64,000 nucleotides of DNA from Flavobacterium galactosidilyticum (GCF_020911945.1 NZ_CP087135.1:1674001-1738000), one strand, 5' to 3'. Shown: positions 7,640-16,975, counted from the first letter of the stretch. The notes: a model not told the origin generated them from the letters alone. Made by a program: numbers and translations.

Positions 7640-9637
7640 TTAATAAGTAAAAGTTAGGTTCAAAAAAAAGTTTCTTCCTTGTCTAGGAATGTTGTTCCAG
7701 TCTGAAAACGTGGAATAATACCTGTCCAAAATATTTTCTATTCCCGCTCTCACATTCAATTTGCTTCCGTCAATTGTAAATAAATAGCTTGTAGCTAGGT
7801 TTACAATAGCATAATCTGGCGTTCTGTCTTCGCCATAAAAAGGACTATATTGTGTTTGCGTTGCATTTCCTTGCACCATAATTTCAGATGAAAACTGGTT
7901 CATTTTGTAATTTAAAGCGGCAGAATAACGCAGCGGACTGATGAATGGTAAATTTTTATCCTCAAAGTCTTTTCCGTAATTGTACACTAATTGTCCTTTT
8001 GTTTTAAAATGATCACTAATTTGGTATTCAACATTCAAATCAGTGTTAAAAATAGTAGCATAATTTAATGCAGTATAAATTTTCACACCACTAGCGCCTA
8101 TGGTCATTGGAATAAGAGTTGCGTCTGGTTTTCCAATAATATAATTCGAAATATGAAAATAAGAAGAGGTTACTTTTGCCGAGAATTTTTTTGTGGCGTA
8201 ACCTAAAGAAGTATTTACTTCCACTGAACTTTCATTTTTTAATCCTGGATTTCCAATGTAATCATAGCGATCAAAACTATTGAATAAATAGAAACCGTAT
8301 CCTTCAGAAACTGATGGAGAGCGCTCGCCGTAAGCCAATCCAAAACCATATTCAAAACCATTTTTGTTATAGGAATAATTAGAGGAAATGCTTTTTAAAA
8401 TCCGGATTTTGCTTGCACTCATATTAGGATAAAAAATCTGTAAACTTTCTAAACCTAATTCATCAGCCACTTTATTGAAATGGTTTGCTAAGCTTCCTGA
8501 AAATTTCAAACTGGAAGTAGAATTCAGTGCGATGTTGTCTTCTAAAAATAAGCTTCCGTAAAAAGTTCTTACATCGGGCCAAGTAAACATAAACATCAAA
8601 TTTTCGTTTGGATCAGTTGGATACATTGTCATTTCGGCAATAGAACGATTGTAAAATGAGTTTAAATCGGCTGTGAAGTGATGGTTTTCAAAAACTCCTT
8701 TTGCTTTTGAATAAAAGCCATACGTATCACTCCAACCTGGCATATCCATGTGAATAGGTACAAATGGTCGTTTCGTATCATCCATTCTGTGCGTAATAGT
8801 GTTGTAATATAGTTTAGATTCCCAATTTTCTATTTTCGAAGATTTTGGCGTATACTCAAATTTTAATGAAGTGATTAAGGCTTCCGCCAAAGAAACATCC
8901 ATAGGTAGCGCTGGATAACCAACATTAGTAGCTTTATCATAGATAAGCGACCCTTCTATGAGTTTGTTTTTACCGATTAAAAATCCAGAAGTGGTAGAAA
9001 CATTGAATTTTCTAAATTGTGAAAACAAAACTTCCTGATTGTTCCCAGCCGTATAGTTGTCGGCATCACGGTACATAAAATCGGTATCAACATAGAATGA
9101 ATTTTCGACATAATTAATCGCAGTCCCAAAAATTTTTTGGTTGCTATTGGTTTCATAACCTGCATTTATACTTGCTTCCCAGCCTAAGTCACTAAAATTG
9201 CTTCGGTTTCTTTTTAAATCAATCGCACCACCAATCGTAGCGCCATGACAAGCACCTTGTTGACCTGATTTTATGCTTGCTTCAGATAAATTAGAAACTT
9301 CAACATAAGAAGTTATGGGATCCATTTTGTCAGTACAAGCACCAAAAATACGCATACCGTCAATGGTGATTAAAGTGCGTTCCGTTGCCATACTATTGAT
9401 GATTGGCTCCCAAGCATAACCGCCTCTTTTGATCATTTCAATTTTTCCAGACTGTTGTAAATATTCGTCAATAGTGGCTAAAGCTTTAGATTGTTTTTGG
9501 CTCAAATGAGCTTTTTTATTAATTACAATAACTTCGGTAAGGCTTTTAGGAACAATGGTATCTTTAGTCTGTACTTGGGCTGAAAGTGATATAGAAGCAA
9601 TAAATTGTAATGCTAAAATAAAGACTATCTTTTTCAT
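7640..9637 (-). CDS. TonB-dependent outer membrane receptor, probable copper type (OprC/NosA-like)
   Basis: A 665-residue outer membrane receptor with a signal peptide (MKKIVFILALQFIASISLSA). The plug domain spans about residues 30-150 and the beta-barrel the rest, ending in an aromatic residue (LTFTY). Within the plug, IDGMRIFGACTDKMDP holds a CxxxM (C101, M105), a spacing like the Cu(I) site described for Pseudomonas OprC, and an HMDM stretch at 296-299 could supply further ligands. GACHGATIGG (C130, H131) adds another Cys-His. There is no SusC-type N-terminal extension. It is the last gene of a three-gene minus-strand set with a Met/His-rich lipoprotein and a small Cys protein. Copper as substrate is inference from motifs; another metal is possible. 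Confidence 0.75.
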   Translation of the reverse strand: MKKIVFILALQFIASISLSAQVQTKDTIVPKSLTEVIVINKKAHLSQKQSKALATIDEYLQQSGKIEMIKRGGYAWEPIINSMATERTLITIDGMRIFGACTDKMDPITSYVEVSNLSEASIKSGQQGACHGATIGGAIDLKRNRSNFSDLGWEASINAGYETNSNQKIFGTAINYVENSFYVDTDFMYRDADNYTAGNNQEVLFSQFRKFNVSTTSGFLIGKNKLIEGSLIYDKATNVGYPALPMDVSLAEALITSLKFEYTPKSSKIENWESKLYYNTITHRMDDTKRPFVPIHMDMPGWSDTYGFYSKAKGVFENHHFTADLNSFYNRSIAEMTMYPTDPNENLMFMFTWPDVRTFYGSLFLEDNIALNSTSSLKFSGSLANHFNKVADELGLESLQIFYPNMSASKIRILKSISSNYSYNKNGFEYGFGLAYGERSPSVSEGYGFYLFNSFDRYDYIGNPGLKNESSVEVNTSLGYATKKFSAKVTSSYFHISNYIIGKPDATLIPMTIGASGVKIYTALNYATIFNTDLNVEYQISDHFKTKGQLVYNYGKDFEDKNLPFISPLRYSAALNYKMNQFSSEIMVQGNATQTQYSPFYGEDRTPDYAIVNLATSYLFTIDGSKLNVRAGIENILDRYYSTFSDWNNIPRQGRNFFLNLTFTY

Positions 9638-9705
9638 AATGAAAAGGTTAATGAAAAGGCCAAAAAAATATTTTTGACCTTTTTGATTTTAGAAAATAAA
9701 TAGGT

Positions 9706-10554
9706 TTAGAATTCTACTTCAAAGTAAATACTACTTGCAGGAACTGTTTCTGATAGTGCTTCTCCTTTTAAAACTTCGTTGTTAGCATTCAAAAGTTGTA
9801 AGTTGATTTTCCAATAACCAGTCATCGTTAAAGATAATTTTCCGCGGTATAATTTATCTGAAACAGATTGTGTTAAATCAACATTATTAGGCGATCCGTG
9901 GTTTCCCATACTTGGCATTCTTGGATCTATTTTTACTTTAAAGCCATCAACAACAGGGAACATCATCATAGATGACATTTTGTAAACACCAACAGTTATA
10001 TCATTAGTAGCTACTTTTGGAGTTGTTGGCTCAATAAGTGCCAAAAGATATTTAGTTCCGTCAGTTCCAGTAAAAGAACTTACTCTTTGTTTAGCAGACG
10101 CAGGAACACTAATTTGTTTATTTGCTGTATAGGCAATATCGTTAATAGTGTAATTTACAGTAAGAGTCCAATGTTCCAATGTGTTTTCAGGCATTTGAAA
10201 AACAATGTAACCGTTATATAAAGTTTCTTTCTCAGTAGTTTTAGTAATAGCAGAATATGGACAACCATGTGCCATTGTGGTCATTTGCATTAATGGTACC
10301 CAAGTTATAGTTGCTTCTTTTTCGTAAGTGTTAGTTGTTTTGTTTTTAATTCTTAAAGAAATTAAGTTGTGACCTTGTTGTAGAGTACCAGTGGCAGAGT
10401 AAAGCTCTACAATGTGCGTGTCGTTTGTAAGCTCTTGAATTTTATTCAGTCCTTCTAATTCATTTGTCACAATTGGTGCATCATCGTTAGAGCAAGAAGA
10501 AAAAGTGAATGCGATAATCAATAGGATTACTATATTTTGTAATTGAAATTTCAT
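9706..10554 (-). CDS. Met/His-rich lipoprotein with YtkA-like domains, copper-locus partner
   Basis: The start is the ATG at 10554 (MKFQLQNIVILLIIAF), which gives a signal peptide with lipobox FSSCS; an upstream in-frame ATG at 10608 would put a charged stretch before it. The mature 282-residue precursor has two beta-sandwich-like halves. The first has GHNLISLRIKN and PLMQMTTMAHGCPYS. The second has MSSMMMFP, DPRMPSMGNHGS and YRGKLSLTMTGYWKINLQL, which resembles YtkA-like domains found in copper-related proteins. The clusters of Met and His would suit Cu binding at the cell surface or periplasmic face. It is encoded 68 nt upstream of the TonB receptor, so it is probably co-transcribed. Function is inferred. 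Confidence 0.65.
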   Translation of the reverse strand: MKFQLQNIVILLIIAFTFSSCSNDDAPIVTNELEGLNKIQELTNDTHIVELYSATGTLQQGHNLISLRIKNKTTNTYEKEATITWVPLMQMTTMAHGCPYSAITKTTEKETLYNGYIVFQMPENTLEHWTLTVNYTINDIAYTANKQISVPASAKQRVSSFTGTDGTKYLLALIEPTTPKVATNDITVGVYKMSSMMMFPVVDGFKVKIDPRMPSMGNHGSPNNVDLTQSVSDKLYRGKLSLTMTGYWKINLQLLNANNEVLKGEALSETVPASSIYFEVEF

Positions 10555-10673
10555 TTTATTTTTATTTAAGTTTATGAGGAATCGGTTTGAGAAGAATATA
10601 TCTTTCAAACATTTGTAACCATAAGCTCTCGTCGATCTTGTAAATAGAACGAAAACCTATACTTTTTTAAAAT

Positions 10674-11051
10674 TTATGAAATAACGGCGGGTGGGTGAAA
10701 AATAGAGTCGCTAAATTTGTAAGAATATAAATTGGAATAATTACTATTTGCTCTTTTGGCTTTCTGAAAATAAAGTGGTGTAATTGTAAACGAATTCATC
10801 TCTTGGAAAAACACAACTGTAGTTTCTTGAGAAGCTATTTTCTTATTAGTTGAAATTGGATTTTCATTCTCTGAATTTTTTGCTAATTCCTTCATCAAAT
10901 GGCATTTTCCATTACATTGTAATTTAGGCTTTTCCTTATTAACGCAAAGAACCTTTGAGATGTAATCATAATTAACTACGTATTCTATAACCGGAAATAT
11001 TGGTTTTAGAATTATGAGTAATGCTAATATGAGTACTGCTTTTTTCACCAT
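10674..11051 (-). CDS. Small membrane-anchored protein with Cys/His cluster, unknown function
   Basis: A 125-residue protein with one N-terminal hydrophobic segment (KKAVLILALLIILKPIFPVIEYVV, residues about 3-26). It is followed by VLCVNKEKPKLQCNGKCHLM, where three Cys and one His are close enough to bind a metal. The C-terminal part is polar, without a recognisable domain. I do not recognise the family by name. It is the first gene of the minus-strand set that ends in the TonB receptor, so a role in metal (perhaps copper) handling is plausible. Its distance to the lipoprotein gene is about 120 nt. Confidence 0.6.
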   Translation of the reverse strand: MVKKAVLILALLIILKPIFPVIEYVVNYDYISKVLCVNKEKPKLQCNGKCHLMKELAKNSENENPISTNKKIASQETTVVFFQEMNSFTITPLYFQKAKRANSNYSNLYSYKFSDSIFHPPAVIS

Positions 11052-11207
11052 ACAAATATATAACTCGAAGAGTCAAGATCAGCATGACTATTATCATGTT
11101 TACTAATTAATTTCAAATTGGATAGTCACTTTATTAATAGTGGTAATAAAACTTATTTAAAAGATTAATTCATTAGAGATATTTTAATCTAATTCTTAAA
11201 ATATGAT

Positions 11208-11229
11208 GTAAAATCAATCTTGATTTTAC
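11208..11229. promoter_or_regulatory. 22-bp palindrome between the copper-type operon and mnmA
   Basis: Arms GTAAAATCAA (11208-11217) and TTGATTTTAC (11220-11229) are perfect complements with a 2-nt centre. It sits in the divergent spacer, about 156 nt upstream of the small Cys protein gene and about 59 nt upstream of the mnmA -7 element. The short spacing suits a dimeric repressor or activator site better than a terminator. The regulator is unknown. Confidence 0.5.
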
Positions 11230-11287
11230 TGCTATAAAAAAGAATGGAGCACTTTTTACAGCATCGTTTTTCTATTTTAAATATTTG

Positions 11288-11295
11288 TAACTTTG
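11288..11295 (+). promoter_or_regulatory. -7 promoter element of mnmA
   Basis: TAACTTTG matches the Bacteroidota -7 consensus TAnnTTTG, 29 nt before the mnmA ATG at 11325. It lies inside the longer upstream reading frame, which supports the downstream start. No exact TTTG at -33 is seen. Confidence 0.6.
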
Positions 11296-11324
11296 CAGTC
11301 TTATTAAAATATAATTTTTTGAAG

Positions 11325-12512
11325 ATGAAGCGTGTTGTTGTAGGACTTTCCGGAGGAGTAGATTCAAGTGTTGCGGCTTATTTGTTGCAACAACAAGGAT
11401 ATGAGGTTATCGGTCTTTTTATGAAGAATTGGCATGACGATTCGGTTACTATTTCTAATGAATGTCCATGGCTAGAAGATAGTAATGATGCGTTATTAGT
11501 AGCTGAAAAATTGGGTATTCCTTTTCAAACAGTTGATTTAAGTGAAGAGTATAAAGAGAAAATCGTGGACTATATGTTCAACGAATATGAAAAAGGGAGA
11601 ACTCCAAACCCTGATGTGCTTTGTAACCGCGAAATAAAATTTGATGTTTTCATGAAAATTGCCTTAAGTCTAGGGGCTGATTTTGTGGCAACAGGACATT
11701 ATTGTAGAAAAACGGAAATTGATATAAACGGCGAAACGGTTTACCAACTGAAAGCGGGTGCTGATGTAAATAAAGATCAGTCTTATTTTCTGTGTCAATT
11801 ATCACAAGAGCAATTGGCAAAATCATTATTTCCTATTGGAGAATTGACAAAACCAGAGGTACGTGAAATTGCCGCGCAAATGGACTTAATTACTGCTGAA
11901 AAGAAAGATTCACAAGGATTATGCTTTATTGGAAAAGTACGTTTGCCAGAATTTTTGCAGCAAAAATTACAACCAAAAGAAGGCGTTATTATTCAAATTG
12001 ATAAAAACGATCCTATTTATAGTATTGAAAAGCAACTAGGTTTGAGTCTTGAAGAAGAATTAAAAATTGCTTCTCAAAAAGTTCCTTACACACCTCAAAT
12101 GGGGAAAGTAGTTGGGAAACATCAAGGTGCTCATTATTTTACAATTGGCCAACGCAAAGGTTTGAATGTTGGAGGAACTACTGATCCGCTATTTATTATT
12201 GCGACTAATGTTGAAACAAATACAATCTATACTGGATTAACAAGTATGCATCCTGGATTATTCAAGAAAGTATTGCGTATTGAAAAAGACGAGGTACATT
12301 GGATTCGTAACGATTTGGCTTTAGCCAATGGGGAAAACGTTGAATATATGGTTCGAATCAGATACAGACAACCTTTGCAAAAAGCTATTTTGTATCAATT
12401 TGAAAACGAAATGTACATTGCTTTTGATGAACCACAATCGGCAATAACAGAAGGACAATTTGCGGCTTGGTATTCAGATGATGAATTAATTGGTTCCGGA
12501 GTAATTTCTTAG
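11325..12512 (+). CDS. mnmA: tRNA-specific 2-thiouridylase
   Basis: MnmA adds sulfur at C2 of U34 in tRNA-Lys, -Glu and -Gln, using ATP. The start at 11325 ([18 protein letters not shown]) places the PP-loop SGGVDSS at the usual N-terminal position; an upstream in-frame ATG at 11244 would add 27 residues spanning the promoter. The catalytic cysteines are C100 (LCNREIKF) and the Cys of [13 protein letters not shown]. Also seen are GHYCR and the C-terminal [12 protein letters not shown]. The length of 395 residues is slightly longer than the typical ~360-380. It is a single-gene unit, and its substrate tRNA-Glu is encoded three times at 55.6-55.9 kb. Confidence 0.97.
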   Translation: MKRVVVGLSGGVDSSVAAYLLQQQGYEVIGLFMKNWHDDSVTISNECPWLEDSNDALLVAEKLGIPFQTVDLSEEYKEKIVDYMFNEYEKGRTPNPDVLCNREIKFDVFMKIALSLGADFVATGHYCRKTEIDINGETVYQLKAGADVNKDQSYFLCQLSQEQLAKSLFPIGELTKPEVREIAAQMDLITAEKKDSQGLCFIGKVRLPEFLQQKLQPKEGVIIQIDKNDPIYSIEKQLGLSLEEELKIASQKVPYTPQMGKVVGKHQGAHYFTIGQRKGLNVGGTTDPLFIIATNVETNTIYTGLTSMHPGLFKKVLRIEKDEVHWIRNDLALANGENVEYMVRIRYRQPLQKAILYQFENEMYIAFDEPQSAITEGQFAAWYSDDELIGSGVIS

Positions 12513-12598
12513 GGTTGTAATTTTAAGAAAAAGATAGGTTAGGGAATTAAAAGAAAAAGAGAATTAAGAGTTGAGCAATGGGTATTAAGCAATCGACT

Positions 12599-12634
12599 AA
12601 ACCTATGAAGTTTTAAAAACAACGTAGGTTTTAT
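12599..12634 (+). terminator. Probable terminator after mnmA
   Basis: AAACCTA (12599-12605) pairs with TAGGTTT (12625-12631). Partial inner pairing (GTTTT/AAAAC) and a TTTTAT tail follow. The rest of the 238-nt mnmA-to-protease spacer is AT-rich with no gene. Confidence 0.5.
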
Positions 12635-12750
12635 ATTGATAATCAGTTCTTAGTTAAATTCGTACTGTTATTAAAAATATAAATAATTGTAACAGTCATT
12701 CAATTTTTATAGTTGATGACTTATCTACAGTCAAACTAACGAAGAAACCT

Positions 12751-14364
12751 ATGAGAAAATTTTATGTATTTATATTTTTAGTATTTACGATTTCAGGGTT
12801 TTCTCAGCAAGATGCTTGGGTTTATTTTAATGCAAAACCCAATGCTCAATTCTATTTCAATTCGCCATTGGAAATGCTTTCTCAAAAAGCATTAGATAGA
12901 AGAACAAATCAAAATATCGATTTAGATTTTAAAGACATCCCGATTGAAAACTCTTTTGTCAATCAAGTTAAAGCCAATGCAGGAATTACGGTGATGGCCC
13001 AATCGAAATGGCTCAATGCAATTCATGTGCGAGGTTCACAAGTTGATATCAATTCATTAGCAATTCTTTCTTTTGTAAGTAAAATTGATTTTGCGGATAA
13101 AACATTAAATCAAGCAGGTCGAATTGCAAAACCATTCAAGTTAAAACAGACTGGTAAATCGAAGAAAACAAAAGTGGAGTATGCTTACGGTTCTTCTTCA
13201 AATCAAATTCAAATGCTTAACGGACAAGTTTTACACCAACAAAATTATAAAGGTTCTGGAAAAATCATTGCCATAATGGATTCTGGATTTCCTGGAGTAA
13301 ATACAACACAGCCTTTTGAAAGATTAAGAGATAATGGTAAAATTTTAGGCGGTTATAATTTTGTACTGAGAAATTCTGATTTTTATTCAGGCGATTCACA
13401 TGGGACCTCGGTTCTTTCTACAATGGGAGGTTATAAAGAAAATTCTTTAGTGGGAACAGCACCAGATGCTTCTTATTATTTATTCATAACAGAGGATGAT
13501 AATTCGGAGAATCCTATTGAGGAATCCTTGTGGGTAGAAGCTGCTGAAAAAGCGGATAGTTTAGGAGTGGATATTATTAATACGTCTTTAGGGTATTTTG
13601 ATTTTGATAATACAGCATATAATCATACTTATAAGGATATGAATGGCGCAACAGCATTTATGTCTCGAGGTGCTGAAATTGCTTTTAGCCGAGGGATGAT
13701 TATAGTTACTTCGGCTGGTAATTCCGGTGGAACATCAAATCCTCATGTCGCGGTTCCTGCTGATGCGGTTTCAGTTATTGCAGTTGGCGCAGTAACTCCA
13801 TCTAAAATAGTAACTTCATTTAGTTCAACAGGACCTTCTTACGACGGAAGAATAAAACCTGATGTTATGGCGCAAGGACAAGTTGCGGTTGTTTCAGATG
13901 CTCTTGGGAATATTGTTACGGCTAATGGAACTTCTTTTTCGGGTCCTATAATGGCTGGAATGGTAGCTTGTTTATGGCAAGCGTTTCCAAAAAAGACTAA
14001 TCAACAAATTAAAGATATACTACTAAAATCATCTGATAAATTTTTAACACCTAATAATCAGTATGGATATGGAATTCCTGATTTTGGATTAGCTGTTAGT
14101 ACTACCTTAACTTCTGAATCTTTTTCGAATGATGAATTTATAGTCTATCCTAATCCTTTTAGTGATTTTGTAACGGTTTCGTTACCAGCGAAAATCGAAA
14201 AAGGAACGCTTTTTATTTATACCCTTACTGGTCATAAAATTTCAGAGCAAAAAGTGACTCCACAGTCGTCCATGATTTCATTAAAGTCGCTAGAAAAGGG
14301 AATGTATTTGTATAAAATGGAATCAGTTGGTTTTTCTAAAAGCGGAAAAATAATTAAAAAGTAA
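12751..14364 (+). CDS. Subtilisin-like S8 serine protease with T9SS type A sorting domain
   Basis: A 537-residue secreted protease. A signal peptide (MRKFYVFIFLVFTISGFSQ) is followed by an N-terminal propeptide-like region (about 20-150). The catalytic triad is visible as D177 (IAIMDSGF), H217 (DSHGTSVLS) and S395 (ANGTSFSGP). The C-terminal ~75 residues are a type IX secretion sorting domain (VYPNPFSDFVTV, GMYLYKM, ending KIIKK). The protein should therefore cross the outer membrane through the gliding-associated T9SS and be released or anchored. The start is supported by the signal peptide. It ends 14 nt before the next gene, so read-through is likely. It probably degrades extracellular protein. 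Confidence 0.93.
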   Translation: MRKFYVFIFLVFTISGFSQQDAWVYFNAKPNAQFYFNSPLEMLSQKALDRRTNQNIDLDFKDIPIENSFVNQVKANAGITVMAQSKWLNAIHVRGSQVDINSLAILSFVSKIDFADKTLNQAGRIAKPFKLKQTGKSKKTKVEYAYGSSSNQIQMLNGQVLHQQNYKGSGKIIAIMDSGFPGVNTTQPFERLRDNGKILGGYNFVLRNSDFYSGDSHGTSVLSTMGGYKENSLVGTAPDASYYLFITEDDNSENPIEESLWVEAAEKADSLGVDIINTSLGYFDFDNTAYNHTYKDMNGATAFMSRGAEIAFSRGMIIVTSAGNSGGTSNPHVAVPADAVSVIAVGAVTPSKIVTSFSSTGPSYDGRIKPDVMAQGQVAVVSDALGNIVTANGTSFSGPIMAGMVACLWQAFPKKTNQQIKDILLKSSDKFLTPNNQYGYGIPDFGLAVSTTLTSESFSNDEFIVYPNPFSDFVTVSLPAKIEKGTLFIYTLTGHKISEQKVTPQSSMISLKSLEKGMYLYKMESVGFSKSGKIIKK

Positions 14365-14378
14365 TAGCATAATTTTAA

Positions 14379-15323
14379 ATGAATAAAATCACCGAACTTT
14401 TCAAAATTAAATATCCAATTATTCAAGGCGGAATGATCTGGAACAGTGGTTATAAATTAGCAAGTGCCGTAAGTAATGCAGGTGGTTTAGGGTTAATAGG
14501 TGCTGGTTCTATGTATCCTGATGTTTTGAGAGGACACATTCAAAAATGTAAAAAAGCTACTTCAAAACCTTTTGGGGTAAATGTTCCTATGTTATATCCC
14601 AACATCGATGAAATAATGAAAATTATTGTTGAGGAAGGAGTGAAAATCGTTTTTACTTCGGCGGGAAATCCAAAAACATGGACTTCATTTTTGAAAGACA
14701 ATGGAATAACGGTTGTGCATGTGGTAAGTAGCTCTGTATTTGCATTGAAAGCGCAAGATGCAGGCGTTGATGCAGTCGTTGCTGAAGGATTTGAAGCTGG
14801 AGGACACAACGGTCGGGAAGAGACTACTACACTCACGCTGATTCCTATAGTCAAAGAAAAAATTACAATTCCTTTGATTGCTGCTGGAGGTATTGCTTCG
14901 GGACGCGGAATGCTAGCGGTGATGACTTTAGGAGCTGATGGCGTGCAAGTAGGAAGTAGGTTTGCTGCATCAATAGAATCCTCTGCTCATGATAATTTTA
15001 AGGAAACGATCGTAAATGTGAAGGAAGGTGGAACTCAATTGACGTTGAAAGAACTCGCTCCAGTTCGATTAATCAAAAATAAGTTTTATCAGGATGTTCA
15101 GGATTTATATGAAAAATGCCCAACTAAAGAAGAACTTGTTGTGTTATTAGGAAGAGCAAGGTCAAAAAGAGGTATGTTTGAAGGGGATTTGGTTGAAGGC
15201 GAATTAGAAATAGGCCAAATAGCAGGAATTATTCACGAAATAAAGCCAGCGGCTAAAATTGTTGAGGAAATGATTTCCGATTTTGAAAAAGCACGAGAAG
15301 AAGTTACTAATTTTCAATTTTAA
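14379..15323 (+). CDS. FMN-dependent FabK / nitronate monooxygenase family protein
   Basis: A 314-residue TIM-barrel flavoprotein. The start YPIIQGGMIWNSGYKLASAV, GGLGLIGAGSMYPD, KPFGVNVPMLYP, EGFEAGGHNGREETTT and IAAGGIASGRG with GADGVQVGSRF are the FMN-binding and active-site signatures shared by enoyl-ACP reductase II (FabK) and nitronate monooxygenases. The overall pattern looks closest to FabK, which reduces trans-2-enoyl-ACP in fatty acid synthesis, but annotators often call this subgroup nitronate monooxygenase. The His of GGHNG is common to both. It is closely followed by a small secreted protein gene (3 nt gap). Confidence 0.8.
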   Translation: MNKITELFKIKYPIIQGGMIWNSGYKLASAVSNAGGLGLIGAGSMYPDVLRGHIQKCKKATSKPFGVNVPMLYPNIDEIMKIIVEEGVKIVFTSAGNPKTWTSFLKDNGITVVHVVSSSVFALKAQDAGVDAVVAEGFEAGGHNGREETTTLTLIPIVKEKITIPLIAAGGIASGRGMLAVMTLGADGVQVGSRFAASIESSAHDNFKETIVNVKEGGTQLTLKELAPVRLIKNKFYQDVQDLYEKCPTKEELVVLLGRARSKRGMFEGDLVEGELEIGQIAGIIHEIKPAAKIVEEMISDFEKAREEVTNFQF

Positions 15324-15326
15324 ATA

Positions 15327-15737
15327 ATGTCAAAAATAAAAATACATATTGTACTTCTTTTTTTAATGTTTGGATTCCAGCAAATTCAGGCTCAAATCTA
15401 CAAGTTCAAAACGTCCGGTTTTAGTGTTTTGGAAAAAAACGAAAAAGGGAAGTGGGGCAAATGGTCAGACCTTAATTCAACTGCTATTTTAGTTACTTTA
15501 GATACTGATAAAAGTAGAATTGTAGTTTATTCTCAAATTATTCAACTTTTTGAAATAGTAGTTTATCAGCCAGTCGAAGAAAATGAAACTGATACAGTAT
15601 ATTCATTTACCTGTAAAGACAATGAAGGAGTCGATTGTACGGTTTCTATCATTACCAGAAAAAAGCAAGATAATAGAAAGCAATTATACATCAATTATGG
15701 GAATAGGATCATAATGTATAATATTTTTAAAATGTAA
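15327..15737 (+). CDS. Small exported protein, unknown function
   Basis: A 136-residue protein with a clear signal peptide (KIHIVLLFLMFGFQQIQA, cleavage near AQ). The rest is predicted mainly beta and has two Cys (TCKDNEGVDC) that might form a disulfide. I recognise no domain. It starts 3 nt after the FabK-like gene, so it is probably co-transcribed with it, but no functional link is evident. A bidirectional terminator follows. Confidence 0.65.
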   Translation: MSKIKIHIVLLFLMFGFQQIQAQIYKFKTSGFSVLEKNEKGKWGKWSDLNSTAILVTLDTDKSRIVVYSQIIQLFEIVVYQPVEENETDTVYSFTCKDNEGVDCTVSIITRKKQDNRKQLYINYGNRIIMYNIFKM

Positions 15738-15755
15738 GATGCCAATTGAATTTAT

Positions 15756-15792
15756 AAAAAATCCTCCAATTTAGCTGGAGGATTTGGTTTTT
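15756..15792. terminator. Bidirectional terminator between convergent genes
   Basis: Perfect 10-bp arms AAATCCTCCA (15759-15768) and TGGAGGATTT (15776-15785) with a 7-nt loop, an A-run upstream and a T-run downstream. It serves the plus-strand exported-protein gene and the minus-strand DUF4268 gene, which converge here. Confidence 0.85.
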
Positions 15793-16231
15793 AAAGGATC
15801 TCAATATCTTTGATAAACGAGTCGTACTCTGAATAAAATAGTTCTAAAGCATTCATCTTTTCGTTGTAAAACTCAAAAATTTCATTCCAGTATTTTCTGT
15901 TGCTAACGCCAACATTTAGTTTTTCAACCCAAATGCGACTGATGTTTTTTCCGCTTTCTAGAGTGTGTTCTTTTTCAAAAACTAAATCTTTGATGAATTC
16001 CTCTTCGAGAATGTTCTTTAGTGCTTCCAGTTTTTCGAAGTAGGCAATTCTTTTTTCGTCACTTCTATGTTCGATATCAATTAAAACCTGTGCTTTTTTA
16101 TTGTCTACATAAAATTTAAAAGAGAAATCTTTAATTTTAGTGTCGTACAGCATCCATTTGCGGGGAAATTTTTGTGCAAACTCAATCCAGAATTCACGCT
16201 TTAATCTTTGGTTTTCTTCTTTGCTGTACAT
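15791..16231 (-). CDS. DUF4268 domain protein
   Basis: A 146-residue cytosolic protein rich in Lys/Glu and aromatic residues. It begins MYSKEENQRLKREFWIEFA and contains FYVDNKKAQVLIDIEH and RIWVEKLNVGVSNRKYWNEIFEFY. These match my memory of the DUF4268 family, which is widespread in Bacteroidota. DUF4268 has been noted as related to nuclease-like folds, but this is not shown here. It is a single gene, convergent with the upstream unit. Function unknown. Confidence 0.75.
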   Translation of the reverse strand: MYSKEENQRLKREFWIEFAQKFPRKWMLYDTKIKDFSFKFYVDNKKAQVLIDIEHRSDEKRIAYFEKLEALKNILEEEFIKDLVFEKEHTLESGKNISRIWVEKLNVGVSNRKYWNEIFEFYNEKMNALELFYSEYDSFIKDIEIL

Positions 16232-16324
16232 AATTGATATTTTTTGGTGTTAGAAAATTGGTGTAATTATATTTTCTAACTACATTTAGAATTAAATTTC
16301 AGTGTGCAAAAATAGACTTTGATT

Positions 16325-16975
16325 ATGGATTTTCAAGAATTTTTACAGTTTGTTCCTAAAATAGTTAACGCTTCACTTCCTGCATTGCAATCGCATCTTA
16401 AAATGGGACCATTAGAACGATTACAGCATTATGAAAGTATAGTTAGCAGTGAAAAGGTGCCTAAAATGGCTGGAGTACTAATGCTTTTTTATCCTAAAAA
16501 TAATAGTCCGCATATTGTACTGATTATACGAAATTCTTATATAGGAATTCATTCAGCACAAATTGCTTTTCCTGGTGGGAAACATGAAATTGACGATATA
16601 GATTTTGCTTTTACGGCACTTAGAGAAACGCATGAAGAAATAGGAGTAGAATCGGATAAAATTGAAATCATTAAAGCATTTACAAAAATGTACATTACTC
16701 CAAGTAATTTTTTGGTTTATCCTTTTTTAGGGATTAGTAAAGAAGAGCTTGATTTTAAGCCTGATCCAAGTGAAGTTTCGGAAATAATTGAATTGCCTTT
16801 GTCTGTTTTGTTAAATGATGCCACAGTGGTTAATACTAATGTGTCCACATCGTATTTAGGGAATATTGATATTAACGCTTTCGAAATTGAGAACAAAATT
16901 GTGTGGGGTGCAACAGCAATGATGTTAAGTGAATTGAAAGATGTTATAAATGAAGTTTTGAGTGGTTCAAATTAA
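16325..16975 (+). CDS. Nudix hydrolase, CoA pyrophosphatase type
   Basis: The start is the ATG at 16325 (MDFQEFLQFV); an in-frame TTG two codons earlier is less likely. The 216-residue protein has the Nudix box in GGKHEIDDIDFAFTALRETH followed by EEIGV, preceded by HSAQIAFPGG. This arrangement (SxxGQVAFPGG-like motif before the box, ATALRETxEEIG) is typical of NudL/CoAse enzymes, which hydrolyse coenzyme A to 3',5'-ADP and phosphopantetheine. It is a single gene, 84 nt before the acyltransferase. The family is sure; the exact substrate is probable. Confidence 0.88.
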   Translation: MDFQEFLQFVPKIVNASLPALQSHLKMGPLERLQHYESIVSSEKVPKMAGVLMLFYPKNNSPHIVLIIRNSYIGIHSAQIAFPGGKHEIDDIDFAFTALRETHEEIGVESDKIEIIKAFTKMYITPSNFLVYPFLGISKEELDFKPDPSEVSEIIELPLSVLLNDATVVNTNVSTSYLGNIDINAFEIENKIVWGATAMMLSELKDVINEVLSGSN

